Source of the DNA: Aquificaceae bacterium
GTDB taxonomy: Bacteria > Aquificota > Aquificia > Aquificales > Aquificaceae
Length of the DNA: 48,563 bases
Assembly: GCA_026414575.1 (NCBI GenBank)
Contig: JAOAIS010000044.1
Location: forward strand, 1 to 48,563
Reading direction: 5' to 3'
Position numbers and translations under genes: made by a program. The notes under the pieces were generated by a model. That model was not told where the DNA came from, did no database searches, and saw only the letters and a list, made by a program, of their open reading frames with translations. Position 1 is the first letter of the stretch. Each line of letters opens with the position of its first letter. Of this stretch, positions 1 to 9,158 are shown one piece after another.

Positions 1-1
1 T

Positions 2-343
2 CATAACCACACCTACAACTCGACGGTATACACTTCCACCCACGACACCATGCCAGTGAGGGGCTGGTTTCACGAGGAAATAGACGAGTACACAAGAGCA
101 AAAGTCCTTGACTACTTAGGCTATGTGCCAGAAAACATAAGTCATGCCTTTGTTAGACTTGCTTACATGTCGGTGGCAAAATACTGCATAGTGCCCATGC
201 AGGACCTTTTAGGTCTTGGCGGGGAGAGCAGGATAAATACCCCAGGAACAGTTCAGGGAAACTGGGCGTGGAGGATGAAAAATTTGCCAAAGGAAGAACT
301 AAAAGAGTTTTTGACTTTTCTTTGTCATACATACGGTAGGTAA
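2..343 (+). CDS. malQ: 4-alpha-glucanotransferase, C-terminal part (5' truncated by window)
   Basis: The frame is open from base 2 with no start, so this is the last ~113 residues of a gene that begins before the window. MalQ (amylomaltase, GH77) transfers alpha-1,4-glucan segments in maltodextrin and glycogen metabolism in the cytoplasm. The visible part matches the end of the family: a THDT segment followed by RGWF, then the highly conserved block VPMQDLLGLGGESRINTPGT and GNWAWR near the C-terminus. The catalytic nucleophile and acid/base lie upstream and cannot be checked. The apparent ATG at 50 is internal. No terminator hairpin is visible after the stop, and the next ~1.1 kb has no intact gene. 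Confidence 0.9.
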   Translation, partial: HNHTYNSTVYTSTHDTMPVRGWFHEEIDEYTRAKVLDYLGYVPENISHAFVRLAYMSVAKYCIVPMQDLLGLGGESRINTPGTVQGNWAWRMKNLPKEELKEFLTFLCHTYGR

Positions 344-624
344 ATAGGGAACTTTAGGGACTTTGACGCAAAAAGCAGGATGTCATCCGATTCCACAATT
401 GGTGCTAAAACCTGTTACACCCCCATATTGAAGTCACCTAAATGCAAGCAAATGTTACAAATGGGGCATTGGTGCATTTTTATAAAGAAAAAATTATTGG
501 GTAGAAGCCTCTTTTAATGCTCTCGTCTTTCAAGTTTAACCCTTTTAAAGTTCTCCTGCATCTATACAGGCCAGTATAAAATCATGCGTTTCTCAAGGCT
601 TTGCTTGACCATTATACCGATAAG

Positions 625-1299
625 TCATAGTCCCATCTTTAAAGAATAACATTCGAGTGTAAATGTTTTTTTGCTGGTTTGTCCAATAATAGTTTCAATA
701 TCCTCCAGAACATTCCCACATACCATCCTCACAACCCATTCCCATAACCTCAACTCGCCCACATGCTCTAACCACCACTTAAAAACATACTCCTTGGCGT
801 AATTAAGCTTAGACTCCCTCCTTATGTTCTCAAGCCTCAAACTACTCAAATAACCTCCAAACTATCCCTGAGAAGGAAGAAAGAGGCTTTCCACATGCCA
901 CCATCCAACATACACATTCTCGTCCTTAAATAGCTTCTTATACTTCCTTATGTTTCTCACAACTTCATCCCTTGCCATGCCACGCTTCTGCTTTTCTCAT
1001 GCATTTCCCAATAGCTCTATGACACACTGGCTATGTCATGTTCTGTTGTTAGTTGCTTTTTTATACAAAACCCCGCCCCTGCTTATGCCTAATGCAATAT
1101 GAACGCTTTATGCCTGTATAGTCAGGAAATATGACAAAGCCTTTTGGTAGGTCTTGTGGCATATGGTCAGAGTGGAAGCCTTCTTTGGTATATCTCTGTG
1201 GTTCTTGTCAGCTTGAAGGGTCTTCCTTAACCTTTTTTCTTTGATTGTGCTGTGGTTATTTATTGGGCAATGAGGATTTACATCTACATAAATCTTTGA
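625..1299 (-). pseudogene. Probable decayed protein-coding frame, four in-frame stops
   Basis: One minus-strand frame runs ~225 codons from 1299 to a stop at 625-627. It is broken only by stops at 1108-1110 (TAA), 1036-1038 (TGA), 997-999 (TGA) and 862-864 (TAG). The last segment (849-625) is open for 74 codons. Read through the stops, it gives a basic sequence with several Trp residues (such as VGWWHVES and FKWWLEHVGELRLWEWVV). All four stops are one C-to-T change from CAA, CGA, CGA and CAG, consistent with an old gene gone dead. A transposase remnant is the obvious guess, but I do not recognise the family and see no terminal repeats. A second minus frame around 1100-1190 also looks locally protein-like, so a frameshift may be involved. 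Confidence 0.35.
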
Positions 1300-1419
1300 T
1301 TAAAGATTGCCAATTTAGGCGGGGAAAACTTTCTCTGCTGGCTCTAAATACTTTTCCGACAATGGCACATAAGGCGAGGGTTTGCTTAGGGTTATACTAA
1401 CACTTCATAAGATAGCTCA

Positions 1420-1449
1420 TTGACTTTATGTTTTACATTGGACTATGAT
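1420..1449 (+). promoter_or_regulatory. Sigma70-type promoter before the GGDEF/EAL gene
   Basis: TTGACT (1420-1425) and TATGAT (1444-1449) are separated by 18 bp, close to the housekeeping consensus. The ATG at 1461 lies 11 nt after the -10 box, so the predicted start of transcription falls only a few bases before the start codon. No Shine-Dalgarno sequence is present. Confidence 0.5.
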
Positions 1450-1460
1450 ATACATAAGGC

Positions 1461-4400
1461 ATGCTTACCTTTTCAGTCTGTCCCCACGACACAGCCAAAG
1501 GACTTTCAAGGTGGGAAATTCTAAAACAGAAGCTGGAAGAGCTACTTGATGAGCAAATATTTTTCCAACCCCTAAAAAGCCATGAGGAGGAGTACGAAAG
1601 AATAGAAAAGGGAGATTTTTTTGATATTTACTATGCAGGTCCCTTGGTTTCTCCAGCCCTCTACAAGCTTGGCTATTTACCCGTTGCCAAGTATAGCGGT
1701 CAGAGAGATTGTCTTTTTACGGTCGTCAGAGAAATACCCCCAGAGGGAGAAATTCTTGTCGCGGTGCCGTTTCTTAAGCCCGCTGGCATAGCCCTTATGA
1801 GCCTTGACTTGTCAAGAATTAGGGTTGTGTTGGTTTCAAACTTTCCGGAGGTTTTCCGTCTTCTCAAAGAAGGAAAGGTCCACGCAGGGATAATGTACAA
1901 CGAGACCTGGAGCCAAATCCCCTCAGAGGAGAAGGAAGGTTTCAAGGTCCTTGAAGAATTTATGTTTGAGTCATCCCACCTTTTTATGGTAAAGGCGGGG
2001 CTTGAAGATAGGGTAAAAAAAGCCCTTTTCTCCCTTGAGGGTATTGAGCCTGCTTCTGAGGAGGATGTAAGAAATACGGAAAGACTGTTTTTTGAGTTCG
2101 ATAGATTTTCCAGCCTTTGGTCAAGGGCAAGCATTGCAGAGGCGGTTTCTAAGTCCGAGCATATAGGAGTGCTTATATATCAGGACAAAATCCTCTACGC
2201 AAACGATGCCCTTCTGAAGGCTTTGGGCTATAAAAGGGAAGAAGTCGTGGGCAAGGACACTTACCATATGATAGAGGAGCTGATACATCCCCTTTATAGG
2301 GAGAATGTCAGGCAAGTGGTGGAGCTAAGGCTTTCGGGGAAAAGCTTAAAAATGGAGTATGGGGAGGTCCCTTACTACAGGAAGGATGGTAGCTTGGCTT
2401 ATATGCTAACAACCTCCGAGACCATACTTTACGAAGGTAGATACTCGGGCGTGGTATTTTTTGTGGATGTTACAAAGAGAAAAAGGCTCGAGAGGCTATA
2501 CAGGCTTTTGCAGGAGGTAAACCAAATCATAACCCAGTCAAACCTCGAGGAGGAGCTTTTTCAGAATATGTGCGACGCATTGACACGCAGTCTTGTGGTG
2601 GATTTTCTATGGGTAGGGACGGTGGAAGGGTCGAGAGAGGGTCTGAGACCCACCCATTTTCCCAAATTCAAGAGCAGTTATTATAGGGATTTTATAAGCT
2701 ACATTAAAGAAAAGGCGGGAAACATAGAGGGCATTGCAGAGGAAGCTTGCAGGACCAACGCTGTGCAGATAAACGAAAACACTCTCAATATGTCAGATGC
2801 TGAAGTTTGCAAGGGCAGAATGCTGGATGCGGGCTTTTTTTCCTCTTGCGTCATACCCCTTCAGAGGGGAGGAAGGGTAGAATTCTTGCTATTTTTGTAC
2901 TCGGGAGAACCTTACTTTTTTCAGGAGGAAATGGCTGAGGTGCTCTACGAGATAAAGAATAACCTTGAGTTTGCCTTGCATAAGTTCGAAAGCACAGAAC
3001 AGAGTATGCTTATGTCAGAGGCTCTAAAGAACACATCTTGGGTTTTTATAACTGATTCAGAAGGAAGAATACTCTATGTAAACGATGCGGTTTGTCAGAT
3101 TTCTGGCTACACAAGGGAAGAGCTCATAGGACAAAAACCCAACATCTTCAAATCGGGACACCACCCGCCAGATTTCTACAGAGAGCTTTGGGAAAGTATA
3201 CTCTCTGGTGAGCCCTTTCACGGCATATTTGTAAACCGCAGGAAGGATGGTGAAATATTCTACTTAGAAGAAAGCATATACCCCATAAGGCTTCCCAATG
3301 GTGCCTTGAGGTTTGTGGGCATTGGCAAGGATAGAACCAGGGAAATTCAGCTTTCATCGGAGCTGGAGAGGCTCACCTTTTACGATGTGGTTACGGGTCT
3401 TTATAACTTTGATGGCTTCAAGCTTAGAGCCAGAGATGTTTTAAGGGGCAGTGGCAAGTTTGTGCTTTTTGTAATAGACCTCTACCGTTTTTCCTTTGTC
3501 AACAAAAACTACGGCATAATAGTGGGTGAAAAGGCCCTTGCGGAGGTGGCAAACAGACTCAAAGAAGCTTTTCCCAGCGGTATTCTCTGTAGGGTTTCTG
3601 GGGATGAGTTTGCCCTTCTGATGGGACCCTTGCAGAATGAAGAGGATGTTTTGTCCTTAATGGACCTTCTCAAGTCTGTTTTCGATAAGCCACTTTTTGT
3701 TGAGGGTTATGAGCTTAATATGTCTTTCAACGCAGGCGTTTCCATATATCCCACGGACGGCAAAGATATAAACCTTTTGTACGAAAAGGCTGTTGTTGCC
3801 CTTGGGGAAGCCAAGGAAGCGGGAGAAGGAGAAGTTAAGTTCTTTGAAGAACATTTAGAGGAAAAGGCGGATAAGTATGCGAAGGTGATGAGCCTCCTTT
3901 CTAAAGCTTTGGAGGAGAATCTTTTTGTCTTTTACTATCAGCCCTACTTTAAGAATCCTAATTTAAGGCTCGCCGGTTTTGAAGCCCTTGTTAGGATTAA
4001 AGATAGAGAGGGGAATCTTTACAACCCCGGATACTTCATAGACCACCTGGAAAGAAGCAGGTTTTTGCCCATGTTCGAACGGTGGAGCCTGGAGGAAGCA
4101 AAAAGGTCTTACGAGAAATTAAGAGTTCCCGTATCTCTAAACATTTCTGCGAGAAGCTTTAGAAATCAGAGCTTTTTTGAAAGCCTTATGGGTCTTTCTG
4201 GTAATTTTTCCATTGTCATAGAAATCACCGAGAGACTGCTTATGGAGGACTTTGACAGAGCTGTGGAGCTGTTAAAAGGTCTAAGAGAAACAGGGCTTTA
4301 CAGGATTGCCCTTGACGATTTTGGAACGGGCTACTCTTCACTCAATTATCTTTCAAGACTTCCAGTAGACATACTTAAGATAGATATATCCTTTACGCAG

Positions 4401-4622
4401 CAGACAGTGGGTGACAGAAAGATAAGGTCAATAGTTAAGAACCTTATAAAAATCGCTTCTGACCTCGGTATAGAAACCTTGGCGGAGGGTGTGGAAAAGA
4501 GGGAAGAGTTAGAACTCCTTCAGGAGATGGGATGCACCTATGTGCAGGGTTATTTTCTTGGAAAGCCTATGCCCGAGGAGGACGCCCTTAAACTGGTAGA
4601 AAGCATGTTAGAATATGGTTAA
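1461..4622 (+). CDS. PhnD-like/PAS/GAF/PAS/GGDEF/EAL cyclic-di-GMP signalling protein
   Basis: A 1053-residue soluble protein predicted to break down c-di-GMP. Domains in order: a PhnD-type substrate-binding fold (~1-210) without signal peptide or membrane segment; PAS (~225-340); GAF-like (~345-500); PAS (~510-635, with ITDSEGRILYVNDA); GGDEF (~640-800); EAL (~810-1053). The EAL part keeps the expected residues: GFEALVR (~840), LNIS, EITE, DDFGTGYSS, LKID, AEGVE and QGYFLGKPMP. The GGDEF part looks degenerate: the signature is SGDEF (713-717), DLD is DLY, and the GHxxGD region reads YGIIVGE. It may bind GTP without cyclising it. Its TAA shares one base with the argS ATG, so the two are probably coupled. 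The cytosolic ligand-binding domain is odd and the ligand is unknown. Confidence 0.88.
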   Translation: MLTFSVCPHDTAKGLSRWEILKQKLEELLDEQIFFQPLKSHEEEYERIEKGDFFDIYYAGPLVSPALYKLGYLPVAKYSGQRDCLFTVVREIPPEGEILVAVPFLKPAGIALMSLDLSRIRVVLVSNFPEVFRLLKEGKVHAGIMYNETWSQIPSEEKEGFKVLEEFMFESSHLFMVKAGLEDRVKKALFSLEGIEPASEEDVRNTERLFFEFDRFSSLWSRASIAEAVSKSEHIGVLIYQDKILYANDALLKALGYKREEVVGKDTYHMIEELIHPLYRENVRQVVELRLSGKSLKMEYGEVPYYRKDGSLAYMLTTSETILYEGRYSGVVFFVDVTKRKRLERLYRLLQEVNQIITQSNLEEELFQNMCDALTRSLVVDFLWVGTVEGSREGLRPTHFPKFKSSYYRDFISYIKEKAGNIEGIAEEACRTNAVQINENTLNMSDAEVCKGRMLDAGFFSSCVIPLQRGGRVEFLLFLYSGEPYFFQEEMAEVLYEIKNNLEFALHKFESTEQSMLMSEALKNTSWVFITDSEGRILYVNDAVCQISGYTREELIGQKPNIFKSGHHPPDFYRELWESILSGEPFHGIFVNRRKDGEIFYLEESIYPIRLPNGALRFVGIGKDRTREIQLSSELERLTFYDVVTGLYNFDGFKLRARDVLRGSGKFVLFVIDLYRFSFVNKNYGIIVGEKALAEVANRLKEAFPSGILCRVSGDEFALLMGPLQNEEDVLSLMDLLKSVFDKPLFVEGYELNMSFNAGVSIYPTDGKDINLLYEKAVVALGEAKEAGEGEVKFFEEHLEEKADKYAKVMSLLSKALEENLFVFYYQPYFKNPNLRLAGFEALVRIKDREGNLYNPGYFIDHLERSRFLPMFERWSLEEAKRSYEKLRVPVSLNISARSFRNQSFFESLMGLSGNFSIVIEITERLLMEDFDRAVELLKGLRETGLYRIALDDFGTGYSSLNYLSRLPVDILKIDISFTQQTVGDRKIRSIVKNLIKIASDLGIETLAEGVEKREELELLQEMGCTYVQGYFLGKPMPEEDALKLVESMLEYG

Positions 4623-6274
4623 TGAAGGAAGCCGTCCTTGCATCCTTGAGGGATACCCTTATGTCCCTCTACGGTTACGTGCCCGATGGCCTCATCCTCT
4701 CTCCCCCAAAGGAAGAAAGTCACGGAGATTATTCCACGAATGTGGCTTTTCTTTTGTCCAAGGAGTTAAAGAAGGATCCAAAGGACATATCCAGACAAAT
4801 AGTGGAAAGACTCCCCAAGGAGGGCTTTTTTGCAGAGGCGGTAAACGGCTTTGTCAACTTTAGGCTTGGCGAGGGTTTAATAAAGGGGGAGCTTGTAAAG
4901 CTTATTAAGGAGGGTAGGGGCTACTTTTTCAAGCCATCGGAAAGACCCATGTTTTTACAGCTGGAGTTTGTGAGCGCCAATCCTACAGGACCTCTTCATG
5001 TGGGACATGGCAGGGGTGCGGTGGTGGGGGATGTGCTGAGCAGGGTATTCGAAAGGTTTGGGCATAGTGTGGTAAGGGAATACTACATAAACGACGCAGG
5101 AAACCAGATTCAGATGCTTGGGCTTTCTGTCTTTTACAGATATTGCCAGCTCTTTGGCGAGGAGAGGGAGGACATAAAAAAGGTCTTTGAGGAGGAGGGC
5201 TACAGGGGCGGCTATGTTCTGAGGCTTGCCAAGGACTTTAAGGTTTTTTACGGAAAAAGGCTCTTGGAGATGCCCAAGGAGGAATCCATAGACCTTTGCA
5301 AGGAATACGCCCACAGAAGGCTCTTGGAAGACATAAAGGAAACCCTTGAAGCGCTTGGGGTTAGTTTTGACACCTGGTTTAGTGAAAGAAGCCTTTATGG
5401 GAGGGGGCTTGTGGAAGAGGTAATAGGACTTTTGCAAGAGAGGGACCTTGTCTACGAGGAGGGAGGTGCTCTGTGGTTCAAAAGCACCGCCTTTGGCGAC
5501 GACAAGGACCGAGTGCTCAGAAAGTCTGACTACTCCTACACCTACTTTGCTTCCGACATAGCCTACCACTGGGAAAAATACAAAAGGGGCTTTGAGAAGG
5601 TGATAAACCTCTGGGGTGCGGACCACCACGGCTACGAAAGAAGGCTTATGGGAGCTCTGAAGGCTCTTGGAGTACCAGAGGACTGGCTTAGAGTTGAGTT
5701 TGTGCAGATGGTGAGGCTCTTAAGCGGTGGGCAAGAGGTGAGGATGTCCAAAAGAACCGGAGAGTTTGTGACGCTTCAGGAGCTCCTTGAGGAGGTGGGT
5801 ACCGACGCAGTAAGGTTTATGTTTCTTACCAGACACGGCGATACACCTTTGGACTTTGACATAGACCTGGTAAAGAAAAACACCTCCGAAAACCCCGTCT
5901 TTTATGTGCAGTATGCTCATGCCAGGATAAGGGGTGTCATAAGAGAAGTGAGAGAAAGGTACGGACTTGATGCGGACAAGGAGGACCTTACGCCCTATGC
6001 GGAAGCTCTCAGCGCAGGAGACTTGGGTCTTTTAAAGAAGTGTCTGAGGCTTAAGGATGTTTACGAAGGTGTCCTTCAGAGCCTTTCACCTCACCTCATT
6101 CCCTATTCCTTGCTGGATTTGGCAAAGGACTTTCACCACTACTACAACCACCACAGGGTTATGGTGGATGACAGAAGCCTTATGCTTTCAAGGCTTGCCC
6201 TATTTAAGGGCGTGGAGATAACCCTAAAAACCGCTTTTGACCTACTTGGAATAAAGGCACCGGAGAGAATGTGA
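4622..6274 (+). CDS. argS: Arginyl-tRNA synthetase
   Basis: Class I aminoacyl-tRNA synthetase charging tRNA-Arg, 550 residues, a normal family length. An N-terminal Add-1 tRNA-binding domain (~1-90) is followed by the signature SANPTGPLHVGHGRGA with the HIGH motif as HVGH (126-129). The KMSKS loop is MSKRTG (~374), the form common in ArgRS. The C-terminal anticodon-binding domain ends with the family-typical hydrophobic tail (LLGIKAPERM). The ATG is formed within the TAATG junction with the upstream signalling gene, and the TGA overlaps the start of ugd. It therefore sits in the middle of a tightly coupled mixed operon. Confidence 0.97.
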   Translation: MKEAVLASLRDTLMSLYGYVPDGLILSPPKEESHGDYSTNVAFLLSKELKKDPKDISRQIVERLPKEGFFAEAVNGFVNFRLGEGLIKGELVKLIKEGRGYFFKPSERPMFLQLEFVSANPTGPLHVGHGRGAVVGDVLSRVFERFGHSVVREYYINDAGNQIQMLGLSVFYRYCQLFGEEREDIKKVFEEEGYRGGYVLRLAKDFKVFYGKRLLEMPKEESIDLCKEYAHRRLLEDIKETLEALGVSFDTWFSERSLYGRGLVEEVIGLLQERDLVYEEGGALWFKSTAFGDDKDRVLRKSDYSYTYFASDIAYHWEKYKRGFEKVINLWGADHHGYERRLMGALKALGVPEDWLRVEFVQMVRLLSGGQEVRMSKRTGEFVTLQELLEEVGTDAVRFMFLTRHGDTPLDFDIDLVKKNTSENPVFYVQYAHARIRGVIREVRERYGLDADKEDLTPYAEALSAGDLGLLKKCLRLKDVYEGVLQSLSPHLIPYSLLDLAKDFHHYYNHHRVMVDDRSLMLSRLALFKGVEITLKTAFDLLGIKAPERM

Positions 6275-7575
6275 TGAGGATAACGGTAGTAGGCGGAGGA
6301 TATGTGGGTCTTACCACGGGCGTTTGCTTTGCCCATCTGGGGCATGAAGTGCTTTTGGTGGAAAAGATTCCCCAAAAGGTGGAGCTTTTGAGGAAGGGCA
6401 GATGCCCCATCTACGAGCCTGGGCTTGAGGAACTCATGAAAGAAAGCCTAAAGGAAGGAAGGCTGCTTTTTACCACTGACCTTAGGGAGGGCGTGGAGTT
6501 TTCGGAGCTAATTTTCATATGCGTGGGAACACCTCAGAAGGCTGATGGCTCTGCGGACCTATCTCAGGTGGAGGAGGTAGCCAGAGAGACTGCAAAGTTC
6601 ATGACCTCTTACAGACTTCTGGTAGAAAAGTCCACCGTCCCCATAAACACCCACAAACTCATAAAGAAGACTGTAGAACGATACCTCAAGGACAAAGGCA
6701 TCCCCTTTGATGTGGCTTCCAACCCAGAGTTTTTAAGGGAGGGTTCCGCCGTGGAGGATTTCCTGAAGCCAGACCGTATAGTGGTTGGCGTAGAAAGTCA
6801 AAGGGCAAGGAGGATATTTGAGGAGCTTTACATGGGCTTTAGTTGCCCTGTGCTTTTTACCGACCCGGCCACTGCGGAGCTTATAAAGCATGCCAGCAAT
6901 TCTTTTCTTGCCATGAAAATATCCTTTATAAACATGGTGGCGGACCTCTGCGAAAGAGCCGGCGCGGATGTAAATCTGGTGGCAGAAGGTATGGGCTATG
7001 ATAGGCGCATAGGCAGGGAATTTCTGAACGCAGGCATAGGCTACGGAGGCTCATGCTTTCCGAAGGATGTAAAAGCTTTTATAAGGATGGCCCAGGACTA
7101 TGGGCTGGACTTTGCCATTCTTAGGGAGGTGGACAGGGTAAACCAAGGAAGACCTGCAAGGTTTGTGGAAAAGGTAAAGGATGTGCTTTGGAGCCTCAAA
7201 AACAAAAAGCTGGCTATATGGGGGCTATCCTTCAAGCCTAACACCGACGACATAAGAGAAGCCCCTTCCATAAGGATAGTGGACATACTTCTAAAAGAAG
7301 GTGCAGAACTTTCCCTCTACGACCCCAAAGCCATGGAAAACTTCAGGATGCTTTTCCCCGAGGGCAAGGGCATAAGCTACGCCAAAGACCTTTATTCGGC
7401 GGTGGAGGGAGCCTGTGCCCTTTTGGTCCTTACCGAGTGGGAGGAGTTTCGCAGGGCAGACCTCAAAAAGGTTAAAGACCTTATGGAACTACCCATAATA
7501 TTGGATGGAAGGAACATTTATGAGCGCCCTGCGGTGGAGAGTTTGGGTTTTGAATACTACGGAGTGGGAAGGTGA
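6274..7575 (+). CDS. ugd: UDP-glucose 6-dehydrogenase
   Basis: Oxidises UDP-glucose to UDP-glucuronate in two NAD-dependent steps, supplying precursors for surface polysaccharide. The N-terminal Rossmann motif is GGGYVGL. The catalytic cysteine lies in GGSCFPKDV, and [11 protein letters not shown] and [14 protein letters not shown] are family hallmarks. I prefer the ATG at 6274, which overlaps the argS TGA by one base and gives [14 protein letters not shown] one codon earlier (6271) is the alternative. Its last bases overlap the GTG of the following decarboxylase (GTGA), so the two proteins are translationally coupled and would act in sequence: UDP-glucose to UDP-glucuronate to UDP-xylose. 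Confidence 0.95.
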   Translation: MRITVVGGGYVGLTTGVCFAHLGHEVLLVEKIPQKVELLRKGRCPIYEPGLEELMKESLKEGRLLFTTDLREGVEFSELIFICVGTPQKADGSADLSQVEEVARETAKFMTSYRLLVEKSTVPINTHKLIKKTVERYLKDKGIPFDVASNPEFLREGSAVEDFLKPDRIVVGVESQRARRIFEELYMGFSCPVLFTDPATAELIKHASNSFLAMKISFINMVADLCERAGADVNLVAEGMGYDRRIGREFLNAGIGYGGSCFPKDVKAFIRMAQDYGLDFAILREVDRVNQGRPARFVEKVKDVLWSLKNKKLAIWGLSFKPNTDDIREAPSIRIVDILLKEGAELSLYDPKAMENFRMLFPEGKGISYAKDLYSAVEGACALLVLTEWEEFRRADLKKVKDLMELPIILDGRNIYERPAVESLGFEYYGVGR

Positions 7576-8504
7576 GGGTGTTGGTGACTGGAGCGGCCGG
7601 ATTTATAGGCTCGCATCTTTGCGAGAGGTTTTTAAGGGAAGGTTTTTATGTGGTGGGCATGGACAACTTCCTTACTGGCTCGCCGGACAACATAGCCCAT
7701 CTTTTTGAAAACAGAAACTTTCACTTTATCCACTACAATGTGGTCAATTACATATACATAGAAGGTCCTCTGGACTTGGTTATGCACCTTGCTTGTCCAG
7801 CCTCGCCGGTTGACTACATGAATCATCCAATACACACCATGAAGGTGGACTCTCTTGGAACTTTAAACACTCTGGGGCTTGCCAAGCTGAAAAAGGCCCG
7901 CTATGTGCTTGCTTCCTCTTCTGAAGTGTACGGCTCTGCGCAGGTACACCCCCAGCCCGAAGACTACTGGGGGTATGTAAACCCCGTAGGTCCCAGAAGC
8001 GTATACGACGAAGCCAAAAGGTTTTCTGAAGCCCTTTCTATGGCATATCATAGGGAGCATGGTCTTGATATAAGGATTGCCCGTATATTCAACACCTATG
8101 GGCCAAGGATGAGAAGGGATGATGGTAGGGTTATACCTACCTTTATAGAGAAGGCTCTCAAAGGAGAGCCTATGCCCATATACGGAGACGGCTCGCAGAC
8201 TAGAAGCTTTTGCTATGTGGATGACCTCGTGGAGGGCCTGTTTAGACTTGCTACTGCGGAGGGCCTTGATGGTGAGGTTGTAAACCTTGGCAATCCTCAA
8301 GAGACAACCATCTTGGAGCTTGCCAAAAAAGTTACAGAGATTACAGGTTCCCACTCAAGTATTGAGTTTCTCCCCTCAAGGCCCGATGACCCACCGAGAA
8401 GGTGCCCCAACATAGAAAAGGCCAAAAGACTACTCCAGTGGCAACCTGTAAAAGACCTTGAGGAAGGACTAAGGAACACCGTAAGGTGGTTTGCGGGTTT
8501 ATAA
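7572..8504 (+). CDS. UDP-glucuronate decarboxylase (UDP-xylose synthase), SDR family
   Basis: Extended short-chain dehydrogenase of 310 residues. The NAD-binding motif is GAAGFIGSH near the N-terminus, and the catalytic YDEAK (YxxxK) is preceded by ASSSEVYGS. Segments ACPASPVDY, the PVDYMNHPI-type loop, [20 protein letters not shown] and [12 protein letters not shown] follow the UDP-xylose synthase pattern rather than dTDP-glucose dehydratase or GalE. With ugd immediately upstream (4-bp overlap, GTG start), the substrate is most likely UDP-glucuronate and the product UDP-xylose. No xylosyltransferase is visible nearby, so the final polymer is unknown. A related activity such as UDP-apiose/xylose synthesis is not excluded. 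Confidence 0.85.
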   Translation: MRVLVTGAAGFIGSHLCERFLREGFYVVGMDNFLTGSPDNIAHLFENRNFHFIHYNVVNYIYIEGPLDLVMHLACPASPVDYMNHPIHTMKVDSLGTLNTLGLAKLKKARYVLASSSEVYGSAQVHPQPEDYWGYVNPVGPRSVYDEAKRFSEALSMAYHREHGLDIRIARIFNTYGPRMRRDDGRVIPTFIEKALKGEPMPIYGDGSQTRSFCYVDDLVEGLFRLATAEGLDGEVVNLGNPQETTILELAKKVTEITGSHSSIEFLPSRPDDPPRRCPNIEKAKRLLQWQPVKDLEEGLRNTVRWFAGL

Positions 8505-8528
8505 TTATTCTGAAAAAGGAGGATAGAA

Positions 8529-9158
8529 GTGAAGAGGGAAAAGCTCATCATATTGCTGGGTATACTAATGGCTCTTGTCTTTTTCTACCTTGGCCTCAAC
8601 GAATGGTTGAAAACCAAAGAAGAAAGGATACAGCCACCACCCGTAACGGTAAAACCCACATCTCCAAAACAACCCACGACTACCGAGGAAGTCCAAAAGA
8701 AGGAGCCTGAAAAGACTACTAACATACAGGGGGAGGAAAAACCTCAACAGAGGCAAGAGACTCCTATAGTCCAGAAGGTGCCCACACAAGAAGCTAAGGA
8801 AGAAGTTCGTGAGCAGAAAAAGGAGGAACAACACAAAAAAACCAAGGTAGAGCAGAAGGACCTTATAGCTCAGAAGGTTAAGCAAGAAAAGGAAGAATCA
8901 AAGCCAAAGAATAGGGAAGCCACTGCAAAACTACCAGAAAAAAAGGAATTGAAGGTATACACTGTCCAGATAGGTGCTTTTAAGGACAAGGAAAGGGCAA
9001 GGGGTTTAGTGGAAAGGGCTAATAGTATGGGCTACGAGGCTAAAGTGGTAGAGGAAGATAACTTCTATAAGGTGAGATTGACTGTTCGCACAAACAACAT
9101 AAATCAGGAGCTTGGCAAGCTCAGAAAAACCTTTGGTGGTGCCATTTTAAAGCAATGA
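8529..9158 (+). CDS. Membrane-anchored SPOR-domain protein
   Basis: A 209-residue protein with one N-terminal membrane helix (~6-22), a long Pro/Lys/Glu/Gln-rich, probably disordered linker (~30-135), and a C-terminal SPOR domain (~138-209, beginning VYTVQIGAFKDKERA). SPOR domains bind glycan strands stripped of stem peptides at division sites. The layout resembles FtsN or DamX, but sequence alone does not assign either. The GTG start is supported by a strong ribosome site (AAAGGAGGA) 5 nt upstream. The stop overlaps the next gene by ATGA, and that neighbour also ends in a SPOR domain, so a shared role in septal or envelope wall processing is likely. Confidence 0.85.
   Translation: MKREKLIILLGILMALVFFYLGLNEWLKTKEERIQPPPVTVKPTSPKQPTTTEEVQKKEPEKTTNIQGEEKPQQRQETPIVQKVPTQEAKEEVREQKKEEQHKKTKVEQKDLIAQKVKQEKEESKPKNREATAKLPEKKELKVYTVQIGAFKDKERARGLVERANSMGYEAKVVEEDNFYKVRLTVRTNNINQELGKLRKTFGGAILKQ

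Larger units (their letters stand above)
344..1460. other. Gene-poor intergenic region with decayed coding traces
   Basis: About 1.1 kb lies between malQ and the next gene, which is unusual in a window where most gaps are under 30 bp. No intact gene, RNA gene, repeat array or terminator was recognised. The minus strand carries one broken frame (625-1299, listed separately). The last 40 bases hold a promoter for the downstream signalling gene. The stretch is visibly richer in A+T than its neighbours, as expected for decaying or acquired DNA. Confidence 0.6.

Noticed and set aside
344-1460. CRISPR array, riboswitch or insertion sequence in the long gap
   Set aside because: No regularly spaced repeats, no conserved riboswitch core and no terminal inverted repeats could be seen.
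4955-5629. 224-codon minus-strand open frame
   Set aside because: Antisense shadow of argS, caused by codon bias; no ribosome site or recognisable motif.
7863-8354. 163-codon minus-strand open frame
   Set aside because: Antisense to the UDP-xylose synthase gene, with no domain pattern.
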